DNA of 64,000 nucleotides, from the NCBI GenBank assembly GCA_963978895.1, contig OZ022245.1, positions 22,768,968 through 22,832,967 of the forward strand, in the 5' to 3' direction. Positions 11,577-22,950 of this stretch are shown here, piece after piece. Source of the DNA: Erpobdella octoculata. Lineage: Eukaryota; Annelida; Clitellata; Hirudinida; Erpobdellidae. The notes beneath the pieces are model-generated. The model made no database searches. It was not told where the DNA came from and saw only the letters and a program-made list of their open reading frames with translations. Each line of letters opens with the position of its first letter. The first letter of the stretch is position 1. The position numbers were made by a program, and so were the translations under genes.

Positions 11577-12629
11577 CTCAGCATCCACACACAGGTGGAA
11601 CATACTTAAAAGTCCTCTAGTCAAAAATGGATGCACCATAAAGAAAGTATCGGACACAAGGTGGTCAGCTAGAGCGGATGCAGTGTTTGCATTGCATCAG
11701 AACTACATTGGTATTCAGGAAGCTCTTCTTCAAGCAGCCGAAGATCGTGATCAGAAGGCGTCTGTAAGAAATGAGGCTAATGCTCTTTCTAATAAAATGG
11801 ATCTTTTTGAAACTGCATTGATGACTGTTCTTTGGGATACAATTTTACAGCGGATGAATGCAACCAGCAAAATTCAAATTTATATCTTGATGCTGGTGTA
11901 AATCTTCTAGAATCACTGAAGCTTTTTATTAACAATGAAGTCCGAAACGATTTCACTCGTATTGAAGAACGAGCAGCATTGCTTATTAACGAGGATCTGA
12001 AAGACTGTAAATATCAAGATGAAGTGAGCCGCAAGAAAAAGCGAAAACCGTTTTCTGATGAAAGCAATGAAGCGGAAGTTATTTTAACTGGTCGTGATAA
12101 TTTTATTGTTAACACAGTAAACGCCATTTCTGATAAATTGATCACGGAACTTGATCACAGAATCGAAGCATACAAAGGTATACATGATTTGTTCAGTCTA
12201 TTTTTCAAGGACAAGGTAGATGACATGAACACAAAGATCTTGGCCTTGATCGAAGAATACAAAGACGATGTTAATTCTGATACCACTGGCGATGAAATCA
12301 AACAGTTTTTGCATTTCGCTAAAGAAGAAGGTGCAAAATCTGCGGTAGAGATGTACCAGCTTATAGTAGTGGGTGGACAACAATGTACATTTCCCAATGT
12401 GGAAACCCTTCTAAGAATCTTTCTCACCATTCCTATATCAAACGCAACTGGAGAACGGTCATTTTCTGTGTTGAAAAGGATCAAGAATTACTTGCGGAAT
12501 TCCATCAGCCAATGTAAGCTGGGAGATTTGTCTATTTTATGCATTGAATCAAAGGAGACATTAGAATACGATTTCAATGCGCACATTGACTCCTTCGCGA
12601 AATTGAAGAGCAGGAAAAAAGTTATATAA
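11577..12629 (+). pseudogene. hAT-type (ZMYM/TTF-like) transposase, C-terminal part
   Basis: The frame opens with FSASTHRWNIL and then VSDTRWSARADAV, a hallmark of ZMYM1-like domesticated and active hAT proteins. A one-base frameshift near 11875 separates this from the rest (11832-12629). That part ends in the hAT dimerisation region: TFPNVETLLRIFLTIP, SNATGERSFSVLKRIKNYLR and LSILCIES. The N-terminal zinc finger and first half of the catalytic domain are absent because the copy is joined to the Penelope fragment. Stop TAA is at 12627-12629. Confidence 0.85.
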
Positions 12630-12834
12630 CTGTAATAAACTGACAATTGTAATTTCTAACTAGTATCTATAACTGTAGTATGCATGTTAAATAATACATA
12701 AGTATGAGTGTTCTAACTATTGTTGTATTACGATCATTGATCGCCTTATAGGCGAGAGGGCCCCAAATTTTTCGTGCGCCTAGAGCCACAGTTTTGGTAA
12801 ATACACCTCTGGTCACACCACTAGTACCTGTAGA
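12630..12834 (+). other. hAT 3' end and LINE junction
   Basis: The sequence ggccccaaatttttcgtgcg near 12760 closely resembles the hAT 3' end at about 24669 (ggccccaaattgttcgtagg). It probably marks the terminal region of the hAT copy. The R2-like LINE homology starts just after it, near 12838. Confidence 0.5.
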
Positions 12835-12840
12835 GTGAGG

Positions 12841-14622
12841 GGTTCTTCAAGGTGATCCCTGCTCACCGCTCTTGTTCAACATATGTTTTAATCCATTAAT
12901 GCAAGCCATATCTGAGCCAAAACTAAGACAACTTGGCTATATGTGGGATCCAGCTGCAAATTTAAGAATGCGATCGTGGCTTCAGTTTGCGGATGACACC
13001 GTAATTGTCTTTCACAATATACGAAACGCTCAAACTTTACTGAATTTAAACACAGCCTGGTGTCAGTGGGTGGAAATGAAGAATCGAATAGACAAATGCT
13101 GCACTTTCGGAATGAGAAAGTTAGCAGGCAACTACGCGCAGTTTCAGCCAAATTTGACTATAAACGAATCGTCAATACCTGCAGTAAAGAAAGACGAACA
13201 TTTCAAATATCTCGGAAAAATGTTCAACTTTTCCATGAACAACGCAGAAATAAAATCACTGCTAGAAACCCGACTCATCGCGCTCCTTAAAACAAACTCA
13301 GAACTAAAAATCAAACCTCAACACAAAATAAAGATCCTAAGGCTCTACATCTCATCCCAAATGAACTTTGACTTGCGAATTCCGTTGTCCTTTCAGCTCG
13401 AGCTCAGAGTTTGTGGTATATTGGAATCTTGGGATCGTCCGACCTGTCGAAAATTATGATTTGATGTTTGATGGGCTTTTGCCTAAAATTTTTTTTTGGA
13501 CTGTTTTTGTTTGTATTGTCTTTGTTTAATGTATTTCATTTTTCGGCGAAGGGCTTGCCCGTGCTGAGTTTCAAATAAAAAAAAAAAAATATATGAGGTT
13601 TCATATACCTGGATTACCCAGAATCTAGACAATCTGATTTCCAACTCTATTAGAGAATGGCTGGAGCTACCAATTAGTTCATGCGTGTCAGAGGTCGCGT
13701 CTTTCTCTAAGGCCCAGGGCGGTCTTGGTATCTCGAAACAGCTAGAAAACTCAGATTAGCCCAGAGATTCAACTTACGAGCGTCGGAAAAGTCAACTTCA
13801 GTTCACAACCCAACAATAGATCCAATAATTATAAATAGTTCTAATCAACTAAATGCTATTAAAACACTAAATAAAGAAAAATTAAAACCAACTTTCTCAC
13901 ACATTGTCTCTCTCAAAACTCAATAATAACTGCAATAAATGAAAACCTAAAAAAGATTGAAGTGCAAAGATGGGCAAACGCACTGGATGAGCTCGCTGGC
14001 CCAATTTTCAACTTTGCCAAAAAAGCCATCATCCAGCAATTGCCAACTGCAGCAAACCTTGTCAGATTGGGGAAGACAACTGACCCCCTTTGTCCATTAT
14101 GCAAGAAGTGCCTACAAACAAATAAACATGTTATTTCCAACTGTGGCTCTGTGATCTCCTTGGAAAGATACAAGCAGAGACATGATGCAATCTTGACAAT
14201 ACTGGTCACCGAAATAGAGAAAAACAGTAAACCGGATCAAGTAATATTCGCCGATCTTGATGGACCAGAATATCGCCAGGTCTCGACCCTGTTCAGCTCT
14301 CTGAGACCTGACATAGCGGTTCTGACACCGTCAACCATCGAAACAATAGAGCTGACAGTTTGTCACGAAACAAATCTGGCCGTCAAAGAAATTTAAAAAA
14401 TCAAAGTACAATGATCTACACAACAACCTTCAACCTGAATACTCTAACCTAAAGATAATAAGTCACGCAATAGAAATTTCAGCACTAGGATTAATCTCAG
14501 ACTTAACTAAACTAAATAAAATTCTTTCAACCAAACTACCAAATGAAGTACTCAATAGACTAACTTGGACTGTTATTTCTAAAACATTTCAAATATACTG
14601 CAATAGAAACATAACTTAATAG
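12841..14622 (+). mobile_element. R2/HERO-like LINE, 5'-truncated, with a SINE-like insert
   Basis: The copy starts at RT motif GVLQGDPCSPLLFN, directly after an in-frame TGA. It runs through FADDTVIV (intact catalytic aspartates) to NFDLRI at about 13377. A roughly 210-base insert follows, then the LINE resumes at about 13590. The ORF at 13962-14396 has a CX2CX8HX4C zinc knuckle (CPLCKKCLQTNKHVISNC) and the restriction-like endonuclease motif RPDIAV with IELTVCHE. A frame change in the a-rich stretch near 14395 leads to a final segment ending at TAA near 14620. This LINE is closely related to the RT part of the 829-bp satellite and preserves the older states there. Confidence 0.85.
13378..13590 (+). 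mobile_element. SINE-like insertion with poly(A) tail
   Basis: The satellite units read straight from cttgcg into tataaatgaggtttc, whereas here about 210 bases intervene before tatatgaggtttc. The insert ends in a run of 13 A, the hallmark of LINE-mobilised short elements. It has no long ORF. Internal Pol III boxes were not convincing, so the source gene is unknown. Confidence 0.65.
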
Positions 14623-15275
<653 letters not shown>

Positions 15276-15720
15276 ATTAAGCCTGTTTTCTCTGGCATAC
15301 AAAAACAAGGAAAATTAACCTTGACATTATGTTACAAAATGGTGTTTGGTCAACCACAGCCATCACTTTATTGGAGTTAAAAAAATCACAAAAATATTCA
15401 TGGCACATACAAAGAGCTGCTGTGCAATTAATCATGCAGCTAGGAGTGTACAAGATCAACTACACTGGCTGTCTATAAATTGGCGAATTCAATTCAAGCT
15501 GTACTCGATCATGCATTCTATGTGTTTTGGCAAATGTCTGCTGGTGTTAGGACTGTAGTGGGCAATGCATCTCATTCTGGCCTGTAATCAATGAAATCTA
15601 ATGATGCAGTGATAGCAATCATTACCGTATAGAAAAATGCCACTACAATTAAGATATGCTAGTGAAGCAGTAGAACATCATTTTGGCAGGACAAGAAAGA
15701 CTTATAAAGGCCACTAAAAA
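15276..15720 (+). pseudogene. Decayed LINE 3' RT-tail fragment
   Basis: The frame around 15346-15558 contains QDQLHWLSINWRIQFKLYSI and KCLLVL. This resembles the conserved LHWLPVxxRIxFKL region after the RT in CR1/L2/Rex-type LINEs. Stops and short frames show it is old. It is unrelated to the intact LINE downstream. Confidence 0.55.
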
Positions 15721-15879
15721 AAAAATAAAAAAAATTCTGAGCGTAAACACATATAAAAACTTTAGCAGTTATAGACTTCTTCAGAAATGTTGATAAATAA
15801 AATCATGAAGATCGACTAGCAATTTTGTTTCTTCAAAGGCTCTTCTACAACAGGAAGGGACAACCACGATAACATATTG

Positions 15880-16193
15880 TTGTGTACTAGTGTTGTGTAC
15901 TAGTGCTTGTGTTGTGTGCGTGCAGGACTTTACGCTCCGTTGAATTATAGATAAAAAACTAATTTAAAAACTCTAATTAATTGAAATTCTAAAATAATTA
16001 AATTGAAAATAATCTTCTGCTTCTTTTAAGTTAATTTAATTATCAAATTTTGTTAAAAATTAGAAGTTGTTTGTTGTTTGCCTGCCACCGATTTATTGGT
16101 GAGTCTCTTCAAAAGAAATACCTGGAAAAAGAAAGAAATCACATCTCTGATCAAACAATCTAATCACAGACAGGTTGAATCCTTTGGCAGGAC
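15880..16193. other. AT-rich non-coding DNA left of a MITE
   Basis: A short duplication of ttgtgtactagtg occurs near 15885-15910. No gene was seen. Confidence 0.6.
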
Positions 16194-16736
16194 CATATAT
16201 ATAGAATAGATATATCGGCCCGCCTGTTGTTTAGGAAGGCTTTTAGCGAGGCAGCCTAGTAGACCGTAGATACGAAACGAAGAACTGATAGTTACAACCG
16301 TATAGTAACTTAATCAAGTATTTTTTTAATAGAAAAAAAAGAATTTTTTATGTACAAAATAAATTTTTAACTTTATAAAAATTAACAAATTTTTTTTATA
16401 AAAATTTCAGTTGACATTGAATTTTATTTAGTTCGATGGTCTATTTATGTCTATTTAACGTCGCCTGTGTTATCGGTAAATTAGAATTGTATATTTCTTA
16501 TGTCGGATATCGCGTTAAATTAAAATAAAGCTCATATCAACTACTTTTAGCTATAAGAAATCGACGTTTCTGTTTCTTACAAACCGGAGTTTAGTCTCCG
16601 CTGTCGTACCAAAATAGATTAATACAAATAATGAATATTCATGTAACCAAAAAGACTCTAAATCGTTTTTTCGGAGGCCATCTTGGCATCTCGCTCAAAA
16701 CCTGCTCATCTCCGATATATCTATTCTATATATATG
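16194..16736. mobile_element. MITE, 543 bp, perfect 25-bp terminal inverted repeats
   Basis: The first 25 bases (16194-16218) are the exact reverse complement of 16712-16736. Both ends are flanked by the direct repeat ggcaggac (16186-16193 and 16737-16744), an 8-bp target duplication as made by hAT transposases. A 9-bp Mutator-like call is possible because the next base is also c on both sides. There is no ORF. The perfect ends and target copies imply a recent insertion. Confidence 0.85.
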
Positions 16737-16744
16737 GGCAGGAC

Positions 16745-17510
16745 CACCAAACTTAAGCGAGATCATCATCAACATTTTGAATTCTTCAAACGTTGACGCT
16801 ACAAATTCTCAGCTTGGTCATACTAAAGAATTGGTTCGAATTTATCAAAAATTTCAACGACAATTCTATGTATAACATTTTATGCAGTAAATTGCTAAAG
16901 TTTTACATATAAAAAAAAGGTAATTAAGTCAGAAACTTCAAAATTATACGATCTGAAAAGTCTCAAGAACTATTTCATCTCAACGTTGATATTATATTCT
17001 CTACTTAATATCTCTAATAAAATTAGTAATTAAACTCGAAAAACTCATGAAAATTAAAATAAAGAAAAATGAACAGTAGAAATTCAATGCTAATGATTTT
17101 TAACAAATAAATACAAATTAAACAATCGAAATTCTTCTACTGTATCTTCAACGAAAATTCTGCTCCAAAGCAGACGTCATAACCGCATTCAGCAAATCAG
17201 AAAGCTCAGAAGAAACCAACCTTTTGATTTCAATCGCCATTATTCCTTTCAAAATTCAGTCGTGATTTTTAAAAGTTTAATTATTTTATTTACCTCTTCA
17301 ATTATAATTTCATTCTATTGGTCATTTTACTTTAATTTATTTTGTTATATTTTTATTATATTTTAAGTGTGCATACACTACATTATAATTGTCCATAACG
17401 TATATATAACCTATATATAAGTTATTCGTTCAAGTTTCGATCTTTGTGAACTGGAAAAGTTGTGTTTTGTGTTTGTCGAATAGGTTTCTTAAATATTTTT
17501 AACAGTTGAT
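16745..17510 (+). other. AT-rich region leading into the CR1-like LINE
   Basis: This probably includes the LINE 5' UTR, but the exact 5' end cannot be fixed from one copy. No other coding signal was seen. Confidence 0.5.
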
Positions 17511-18383
17511 ATGCCTGGAGGAAGAACGAAGGCAGAAGTAAAAGATCTGTTGAACGATATTGCAGGGTTGCGGCTATGTGAAAGCTGTGTGAAGTGTAAT
17601 GAGGAGAGGTTGAAAGATTTAATGAAACTGGAGGAGAAACGAACGTTCGCTGAAGAGATCAAAGAGGTGAAACAAGTCATGGGCGAGGTGAAGACACATC
17701 TAGAGAGAAGTACAAAAAATGAAAAAATACTGCTTGAGCAGAAGGAACACATCCAAGAGTTAAGAATAAAACTAGAAAGTTTTAGCAAAGATTCAATAGA
17801 TAAACTAGAAGAGTCCAGAGCAACAAATAAAAAGTGGTCAGAATTGTTTAAGGACAGGGTTGAAGTATTGACATCAAATGTCAAAAGTATCCAGCAATCT
17901 GTAGAAGATACAGGTACAAAAATAAATATAGCTGCAGACAGACAGAGAAGAGTAAATAACATTGTAATATATAACATGCCAGAGAATGATAACAATTCCA
18001 GAACCAAGGATAAAGAAAATGTGCTGAAACTGTTAGGAGACATCACTGAAATACAGCTAGAAAAAGATATTAGCGATGTGTACAGACTTGGAAGTAAAAG
18101 TGAGCTGCAAAAACCCAGGCCTGTTTTGATAAAGTTTGCAAATCAGACAATTAAGAATTTGGTAATGGAGAATGCACCAAAATTGAGAGGATCAGATTCA
18201 ACAAGGAATATTATGCTTGGAAATGATTTGTCTAAGGGAGATAGGCAAGAATGTAGGAGATTGTTACAGGAAAAGAAGGAGGAAATCGGAAGGAAAGAGG
18301 ATGTTAGTAAGTGGATCTTTAGGATTAAAGGAAAGGTTGGAGATTTTCATGTAGTAGCTTTTAAAAAACAAAATTTACAGTAA
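17511..18383 (+). CDS. CR1/jockey-type LINE ORF1 protein
   Basis: This is an uninterrupted 290-codon frame. Two CX2C-like cysteines come early (CESCVKC). A long charged coiled-coil region spans about residues 30-140. The C-terminal domain begins VNNIVIYNMPE, then has KPRPVLIKFANQ and a basic tail. This is the layout of the RNA-binding, trimerising ORF1 proteins of CR1/L1-like LINEs, which package the element RNA. ORF2 starts 59 bases downstream in another frame. The start methionine at 17511 follows an AT-rich leader. Integrity of the frame argues for a young copy. Confidence 0.85.
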   Translation: MPGGRTKAEVKDLLNDIAGLRLCESCVKCNEERLKDLMKLEEKRTFAEEIKEVKQVMGEVKTHLERSTKNEKILLEQKEHIQELRIKLESFSKDSIDKLEESRATNKKWSELFKDRVEVLTSNVKSIQQSVEDTGTKINIAADRQRRVNNIVIYNMPENDNNSRTKDKENVLKLLGDITEIQLEKDISDVYRLGSKSELQKPRPVLIKFANQTIKNLVMENAPKLRGSDSTRNIMLGNDLSKGDRQECRRLLQEKKEEIGRKEDVSKWIFRIKGKVGDFHVVAFKKQNLQ

Positions 18384-18442
18384 AGACCAGCCAAAGTAGA
18401 GTTGAGAAAACTAGATTAAATGTTTGGTGTAGAAACAATGAT

Positions 18443-21307
18443 TTGAGAAAAATGAAGGTAGTAAAACAGATGCAGAACTATGTTTCAGTGTTGTTGTCAA
18501 ATGTGGACTCTTTATCAAATAAATTCATGGAATTGCAGTTGCTTTTGGGGTCTGCAAAAACTCTGCCAGATTTAATATTGCTGAATGAGGTCAATCCTAA
18601 AAATTTAAGATTTCCACAATCAATTTCAGAATACCAGCTGAAGGGATGGCAAATATTATCTTCTGGGTTTCAGAAAGATGGTTGCAGAGGATTATTATTG
18701 TATTATAAAGAGAGTCTTTCAGTAATTGAAATAAATATGAAAATAACATTTCAGGAAAAATTATGCATTAGATTGCTAACTTCTAGAGATTTTTTGAATA
18801 TTTTATTTATTTATAGAAGCCCAAATAGTTTATCAGAAAACAATGAACTTCTTATTGACCTGCTAGAAGAATTCATGTTGTTGAAAGGTAATCATCTTCT
18901 GCTGGGAGATTTTAATTTTCCAGAGATAAATTGGATGACTTCGAGCTGTCAGGGTTTACATACAAGAATCGAAAATAGATTTTTGAAGTTTTTGGATGAC
19001 AGGTTTATGATTCAACACATCACAGAGCCAACCAGGTTTAGACCTGGCCAAACTCCACACTTATTAGATCTTGTGGTAACTTCAAGAGAGTCTATAGATA
19101 GTATCAGATATCTTTCACCATTGGGAGGCAGCGATCACTCGATTATTTCGTTCAATGTTTGTTTGGAGATTGAAAGCAGCTCTGGTTGTAACAGTAACAA
19201 ACGACCTTGTTATGATCTGGGAGATTATACTGGTTTCAATGATTTAATTGGTGGAGCTCTGACTATGGTGCTTGAGGATGATATTTCTGTGGAAAATAAG
19301 TGGTCGATTTTCCGAGATACGTTGATGGAACTTACAAAGCGATTTGTTCCTCACAGAGCTAAAAATAATAAATTCCGCTTTAGAATGACACAGGAACTGC
19401 GTACACTTATTAAGCTGAAACATCAATGCTGGAGACAAGTTTATAGATATGGGGCGACCGAGAAACTAACTGAGTTTAGGAAATACCGTCAAAAGGTGAG
19501 GGTTTTGTCGGCACAACTTGAAAAAGAAAACCAGAACCTTATTGCTGCAAATTTTAAGACTAATCCCAAGAGATTTTGGAATTTTGTGCACAAAAAAGCT
19601 AAATGCAGAAATTCACCCGGCATGTTGACTGTTGATGGTTCTGTTCTCACAGAGGGATACGAGAAAGCGAAGGCGTTTACAGAATTTTTTGCCTCTGTGT
19701 ATGTGAGTGATACAGGTTCGGGTTTGACAAATATTCTGCCTTTTAGTCCTGGAGTACCTGAGGATGGTATGGATGAAGTAAAGATAGATTCTGGAATGCT
19801 TGGCAAAAAGCTAAGAGAACTTGATGGTAATAAATCGGCTGGACCAGATGGAATTCACCCTAGGGTTCTGAAAGAAACATGTGCATCAATTAACGTTTAT
19901 TTAAAGCATATATTTGAATGTTCATTGCAATCGGGAGAAGTGGTGAGGGATTGGAGATCCAGCTGTGTTGTTCCACTGTTTAAGAAAGGTCGTAAAGATA
20001 TAATATCCAATTATAGACCAGTGGCATTGACATCGGTTTGTTGCAGGATACTGGAGTCAATCATTAAAGATCATCTGCTTGGATATTTTTTGAAAAATAA
20101 CTTGTTTGCCAGGAACCAGTTTGGATTTCTTCCTTCACGCTCCACAACTCTACAGATGCTTGGTTTCCTTGATGTGCTTTCTAAGGCTGTGGATGTGGGA
20201 AATGAAGTTGATGTGTTATATACTGACCTGGAAAAGGCCTTTGACAAAATTCCGCATGAAAAATTGTTATATAAGTTGGAGAGATACAAAGTGCATAAAC
20301 AGATTCTAAAGTGGATTAAAAACTATTTGAAAGACAGAACGTTTAGAGTGAGACTAAATGAAGAGCATTCCGAGGCTTTACGGGTGGAGAGTGGTGTTCC
20401 TCAGGGTAGTGTGTTGGGTCCTGTATTGTTCCTGATTTATATCAATGACATTTGTACTGTTTGCGAGAATATGTTTCTTTTTGCGGATGATGCTAAAATA
20501 TTTAAAGTTTTGAGCAGTAAAGATGATTGTAGCAGGCTGCAGAATGATATCAATAGAGTGGTGGAGTGGTTCAATAGATGGCAGATGCAGGTGAATATTG
20601 GAAAATGCTGTCTTCTCCATGTTGGGGGGAAGCATTTCATAAATAAATATCATTTGATAGATTTAGATGGCACCACGTGTGAGATACCAACAATTGAATC
20701 AGTCTCGGATCTCGGTATTATTATGGATTCAAAACTGCAATTCAAAGAACATATTTTATCTCGGGTAAAGAAAGCCAACATAATGCTGGGCATAATAGCA
20801 AGAAATTTTAGAAAATTGTCAGATGAAGCCTTTATTACTCTATATAAAGCCTTGGTGAGGTCCCAGCTAGAATATGGAGTACAAGTGTGGAACCCATATA
20901 GGCAAGGATTGATCGATGCAGTAGAAAGGGTGCAGAGAAGGGCGACTAAACTGCGGCCATCCTGTGTGGGAATGCCATACGAAATGAGATTGAGAAAATT
21001 AAAGCTTCCGACATTGAAATATAGAAGAATCAGGGCGGATTTGATTTTATTATTCGATTTGTTGGCTGGAGATCTAAGGAGCTTGGTTTGTCCGTCCCTG
21101 ACCTTCTGTACGTATGAAAGAACCAGAGGCCACGATAGAAAGCTGGTGACATCAGGTGCACACAAAGACTGCAGGAAGTATTTCTTTGGTAATAGAGTTA
21201 TTCAGGAGTGGAATAGATTGCCACAGTCGGTCGTGTCAGCTGGAGATAAATATACTTTTAGGATATTATTAGATGCTTTTTGGGGTGAAAAGGTTTATGA
21301 GTTGTGA
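18443..21307 (+). CDS. CR1/jockey-type LINE ORF2: endonuclease plus reverse transcriptase
   Basis: This is an intact 954-codon frame. The apurinic-type endonuclease occupies about residues 15-240: NVDSLSNK, LLNEVNP, IYRSPNS, LLGDFNFPEINW near 155, and GGSDHSIISF near 229. The reverse transcriptase follows with KSAGPDGIHPRVL, VVPLFKKG, NYRPVALTS, YTDLEKAFDKIPH, SGVPQGSVLGPVLFLIYIND and the catalytic FADDAK near 680. The C-terminal tail contains RSQLEYGVQVWNPY and VERVQRRATKL, as in CR1 and jockey groups. All catalytic residues I can place are present. With ORF1 also intact, the copy may be active. The frame ends at TGA 21305-21307. Confidence 0.92.
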   Translation: MRKMKVVKQMQNYVSVLLSNVDSLSNKFMELQLLLGSAKTLPDLILLNEVNPKNLRFPQSISEYQLKGWQILSSGFQKDGCRGLLLYYKESLSVIEINMKITFQEKLCIRLLTSRDFLNILFIYRSPNSLSENNELLIDLLEEFMLLKGNHLLLGDFNFPEINWMTSSCQGLHTRIENRFLKFLDDRFMIQHITEPTRFRPGQTPHLLDLVVTSRESIDSIRYLSPLGGSDHSIISFNVCLEIESSSGCNSNKRPCYDLGDYTGFNDLIGGALTMVLEDDISVENKWSIFRDTLMELTKRFVPHRAKNNKFRFRMTQELRTLIKLKHQCWRQVYRYGATEKLTEFRKYRQKVRVLSAQLEKENQNLIAANFKTNPKRFWNFVHKKAKCRNSPGMLTVDGSVLTEGYEKAKAFTEFFASVYVSDTGSGLTNILPFSPGVPEDGMDEVKIDSGMLGKKLRELDGNKSAGPDGIHPRVLKETCASINVYLKHIFECSLQSGEVVRDWRSSCVVPLFKKGRKDIISNYRPVALTSVCCRILESIIKDHLLGYFLKNNLFARNQFGFLPSRSTTLQMLGFLDVLSKAVDVGNEVDVLYTDLEKAFDKIPHEKLLYKLERYKVHKQILKWIKNYLKDRTFRVRLNEEHSEALRVESGVPQGSVLGPVLFLIYINDICTVCENMFLFADDAKIFKVLSSKDDCSRLQNDINRVVEWFNRWQMQVNIGKCCLLHVGGKHFINKYHLIDLDGTTCEIPTIESVSDLGIIMDSKLQFKEHILSRVKKANIMLGIIARNFRKLSDEAFITLYKALVRSQLEYGVQVWNPYRQGLIDAVERVQRRATKLRPSCVGMPYEMRLRKLKLPTLKYRRIRADLILLFDLLAGDLRSLVCPSLTFCTYERTRGHDRKLVTSGAHKDCRKYFFGNRVIQEWNRLPQSVVSAGDKYTFRILLDAFWGEKVYEL

Positions 21308-21916
21308 AGACGGGGGTTTTAGATGTGTTTTATGTTTAGTTTTTGATCTGCCTCTAATTGCGTGACATTTTGCAATGTTTTTGGTTTGCTTTGAGGTCGT
21401 GTTGGGTTTTAGATAGGTTTTCTGTTTAATTGACACTATGTTTTCGGTTTGCATGTGATGTCGTGCTGGTTTTCTGATTACTTTTGAATTGATTCATTCA
21501 TTGGTGGTGTTGACAGTTTTCTTTTTTTTTCGGTTCATTTGTGGGGTCCTGTTGTACTTTTTTTTCTGTTCGTGCGGTTTTTTTTTATATTATTATGTTT
21601 TATGTTTAGTTTTTGATCTGACTCCATATGTGCGACATTTTACTGTTTTTGGTTCGCTTGAGAGTTCGCGTTGAGTTTTAGATATGTTTTCTGTTTAATT
21701 GTCATTATGTTTTCGGTTTGCTTGTGATGTCGTGCTGATTTTGGACATGTTTTCTGATTACTTTTGAATTGATTCATTGGTGGTGTTGACATTTTTCTTT
21801 GTTTCCGGTTCGTTTGTGGGGTCGTGTTGTGCTTTTTTTTCTGTTCGTGTGGTTTTTTTGTTTGTAATTCGGCAAGGAGTTATTTAACTTGTGTTGACAA
21901 CATAATAAATAAATAA
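21308..21916 (+). repeat. LINE 3' UTR with a 270-bp tandem duplication and (AATA)n tail
   Basis: The block starting ttttatgtttagtttttgat at about 21327 repeats with an offset of 270 bases at about 21597, with moderate divergence. The element ends in aataaataaataaat, a short-repeat tail as in CR1-like LINEs. The sequence after the tail matches 27146 onward. Confidence 0.75.
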
Positions 21917-22779
21917 ATATCCTGGTAATTGTGTATCGGGAGGAGGGAGGACCCACAAAGATTTGTGGATGGTGCAATGGATCAATCGGGACTAGGACTG
22001 GCATGCATGTCATCAAGTAGTTGTTGACATTGTCGAAACTGATGAAACTACAGTTTGTGCTACTGAATAAGTCTCTGTTCAAATTATTTAAAATTAAATG
22101 CATACAAAACTATAACTTTTCACTTAGGCTATAGTAAGCAGTTGCACAGAAAATTCAAAATAATTATGCATGTGAAGTTAGCAATATTGCTGGTGTCTAC
22201 CGGAGTTGCCGACCTTGAAGATGATGAGCACAATGACGTAGGCAACCCAAGTTAGATCCAGGATTTTTGAATCTTAAGGAAGGCAGTTCTGTGGACCCTG
22301 TGATTAGATAGCAGTGGAGTTCAGTTTTTAGTAGGGTATCATAGTAGGGTATCCAGATCAGGCAATGGCATGGCAATTATCAGAAGTAGAAGTGTACAGT
22401 ACCTGGCACAGAGTATTCCGTTTTTTTAAATCTCGCTAAACCTGTGTCTTTACCCATGTTAGATCAAGGATTTTTCTAATCTTTAGTAGGGTATCGTAGG
22501 AAATTACAGATCAGGCTGTGGCAATATGAAACATCAAAGTCTGATCTAGAATGAATCTTTGACTGTAACAAGTAATTCAAGACATACAATATGATGTCGT
22601 TGAAGAAACAAAGTAGATAAACCAAATTACCAACATTAGAAGTGTTCAGGACTTAGCAGAGAGTATTCCGGTTTTTTTAAATCTTGCTAAACCTGTGTCT
22701 GCACCCAAGTTAGATCAAGGGTTTTTGAATCTTAAGCAAGGCACTTCTGTAGGCCCTGTGTTTAGATAGCAGTGGAGTT
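21917..22779 (+). repeat. Dispersed repeat block A with internal duplications
   Basis: Bases 21917-22350 match 27146-27570 almost base for base. Inside the block, two segments of about 250 bases repeat (near 22395-22455 and 22643-22705, and the ttagatcaaggattttt motif three times). The segment near 22490-22535 encodes RRKLQIRLWQYETSKSD, similar to HSP90. A copia LTR interrupts the block at 22780. Confidence 0.8.
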
Positions 22780-22936
22780 TGTTGTGAATGAATGATCTTC
22801 GGACTTTTTAGTATCTTTTGGTGGCCATTGTTGACTCGAGAAGTTTCTCCGAGACTGTGTTGCCGATGTTTCTGTATTCTACTTTGTACTTTAATTAAAC
22901 GGTTTTGTATTAAATAAAAGTCAATTAATCACAACA
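22780..22936 (+). mobile_element. copia-type 5' LTR (157 bp)
   Basis: The sequence starts TGTTGTGA and ends TCACAACA, a perfect 8-bp inverted pair with TG..CA ends. It is followed at once by a copia primer-binding site. It contains aattaaacgg and ttaaataaaag, a plausible polyadenylation region near 22900-22920. No matching 3' LTR was found in the window. Confidence 0.75.
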
Positions 22937-22950
22937 GGTTATGGGCCCAG
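22937..22950 (+). promoter_or_regulatory. Primer-binding site for initiator tRNA-Met (internal, copia-type)
   Basis: The bases ggttatgggcccag are complementary to the anticodon-stem region of initiator tRNA-Met. Drosophila copia and relatives prime from that internal position, using a cleaved half tRNA. The site directly abuts the LTR end. Confidence 0.75.

Noticed and set aside
17489..18046. 185-codon minus-strand frame over LINE ORF1
   Set aside because: It is the antisense shadow of a low-GC coiled-coil ORF.
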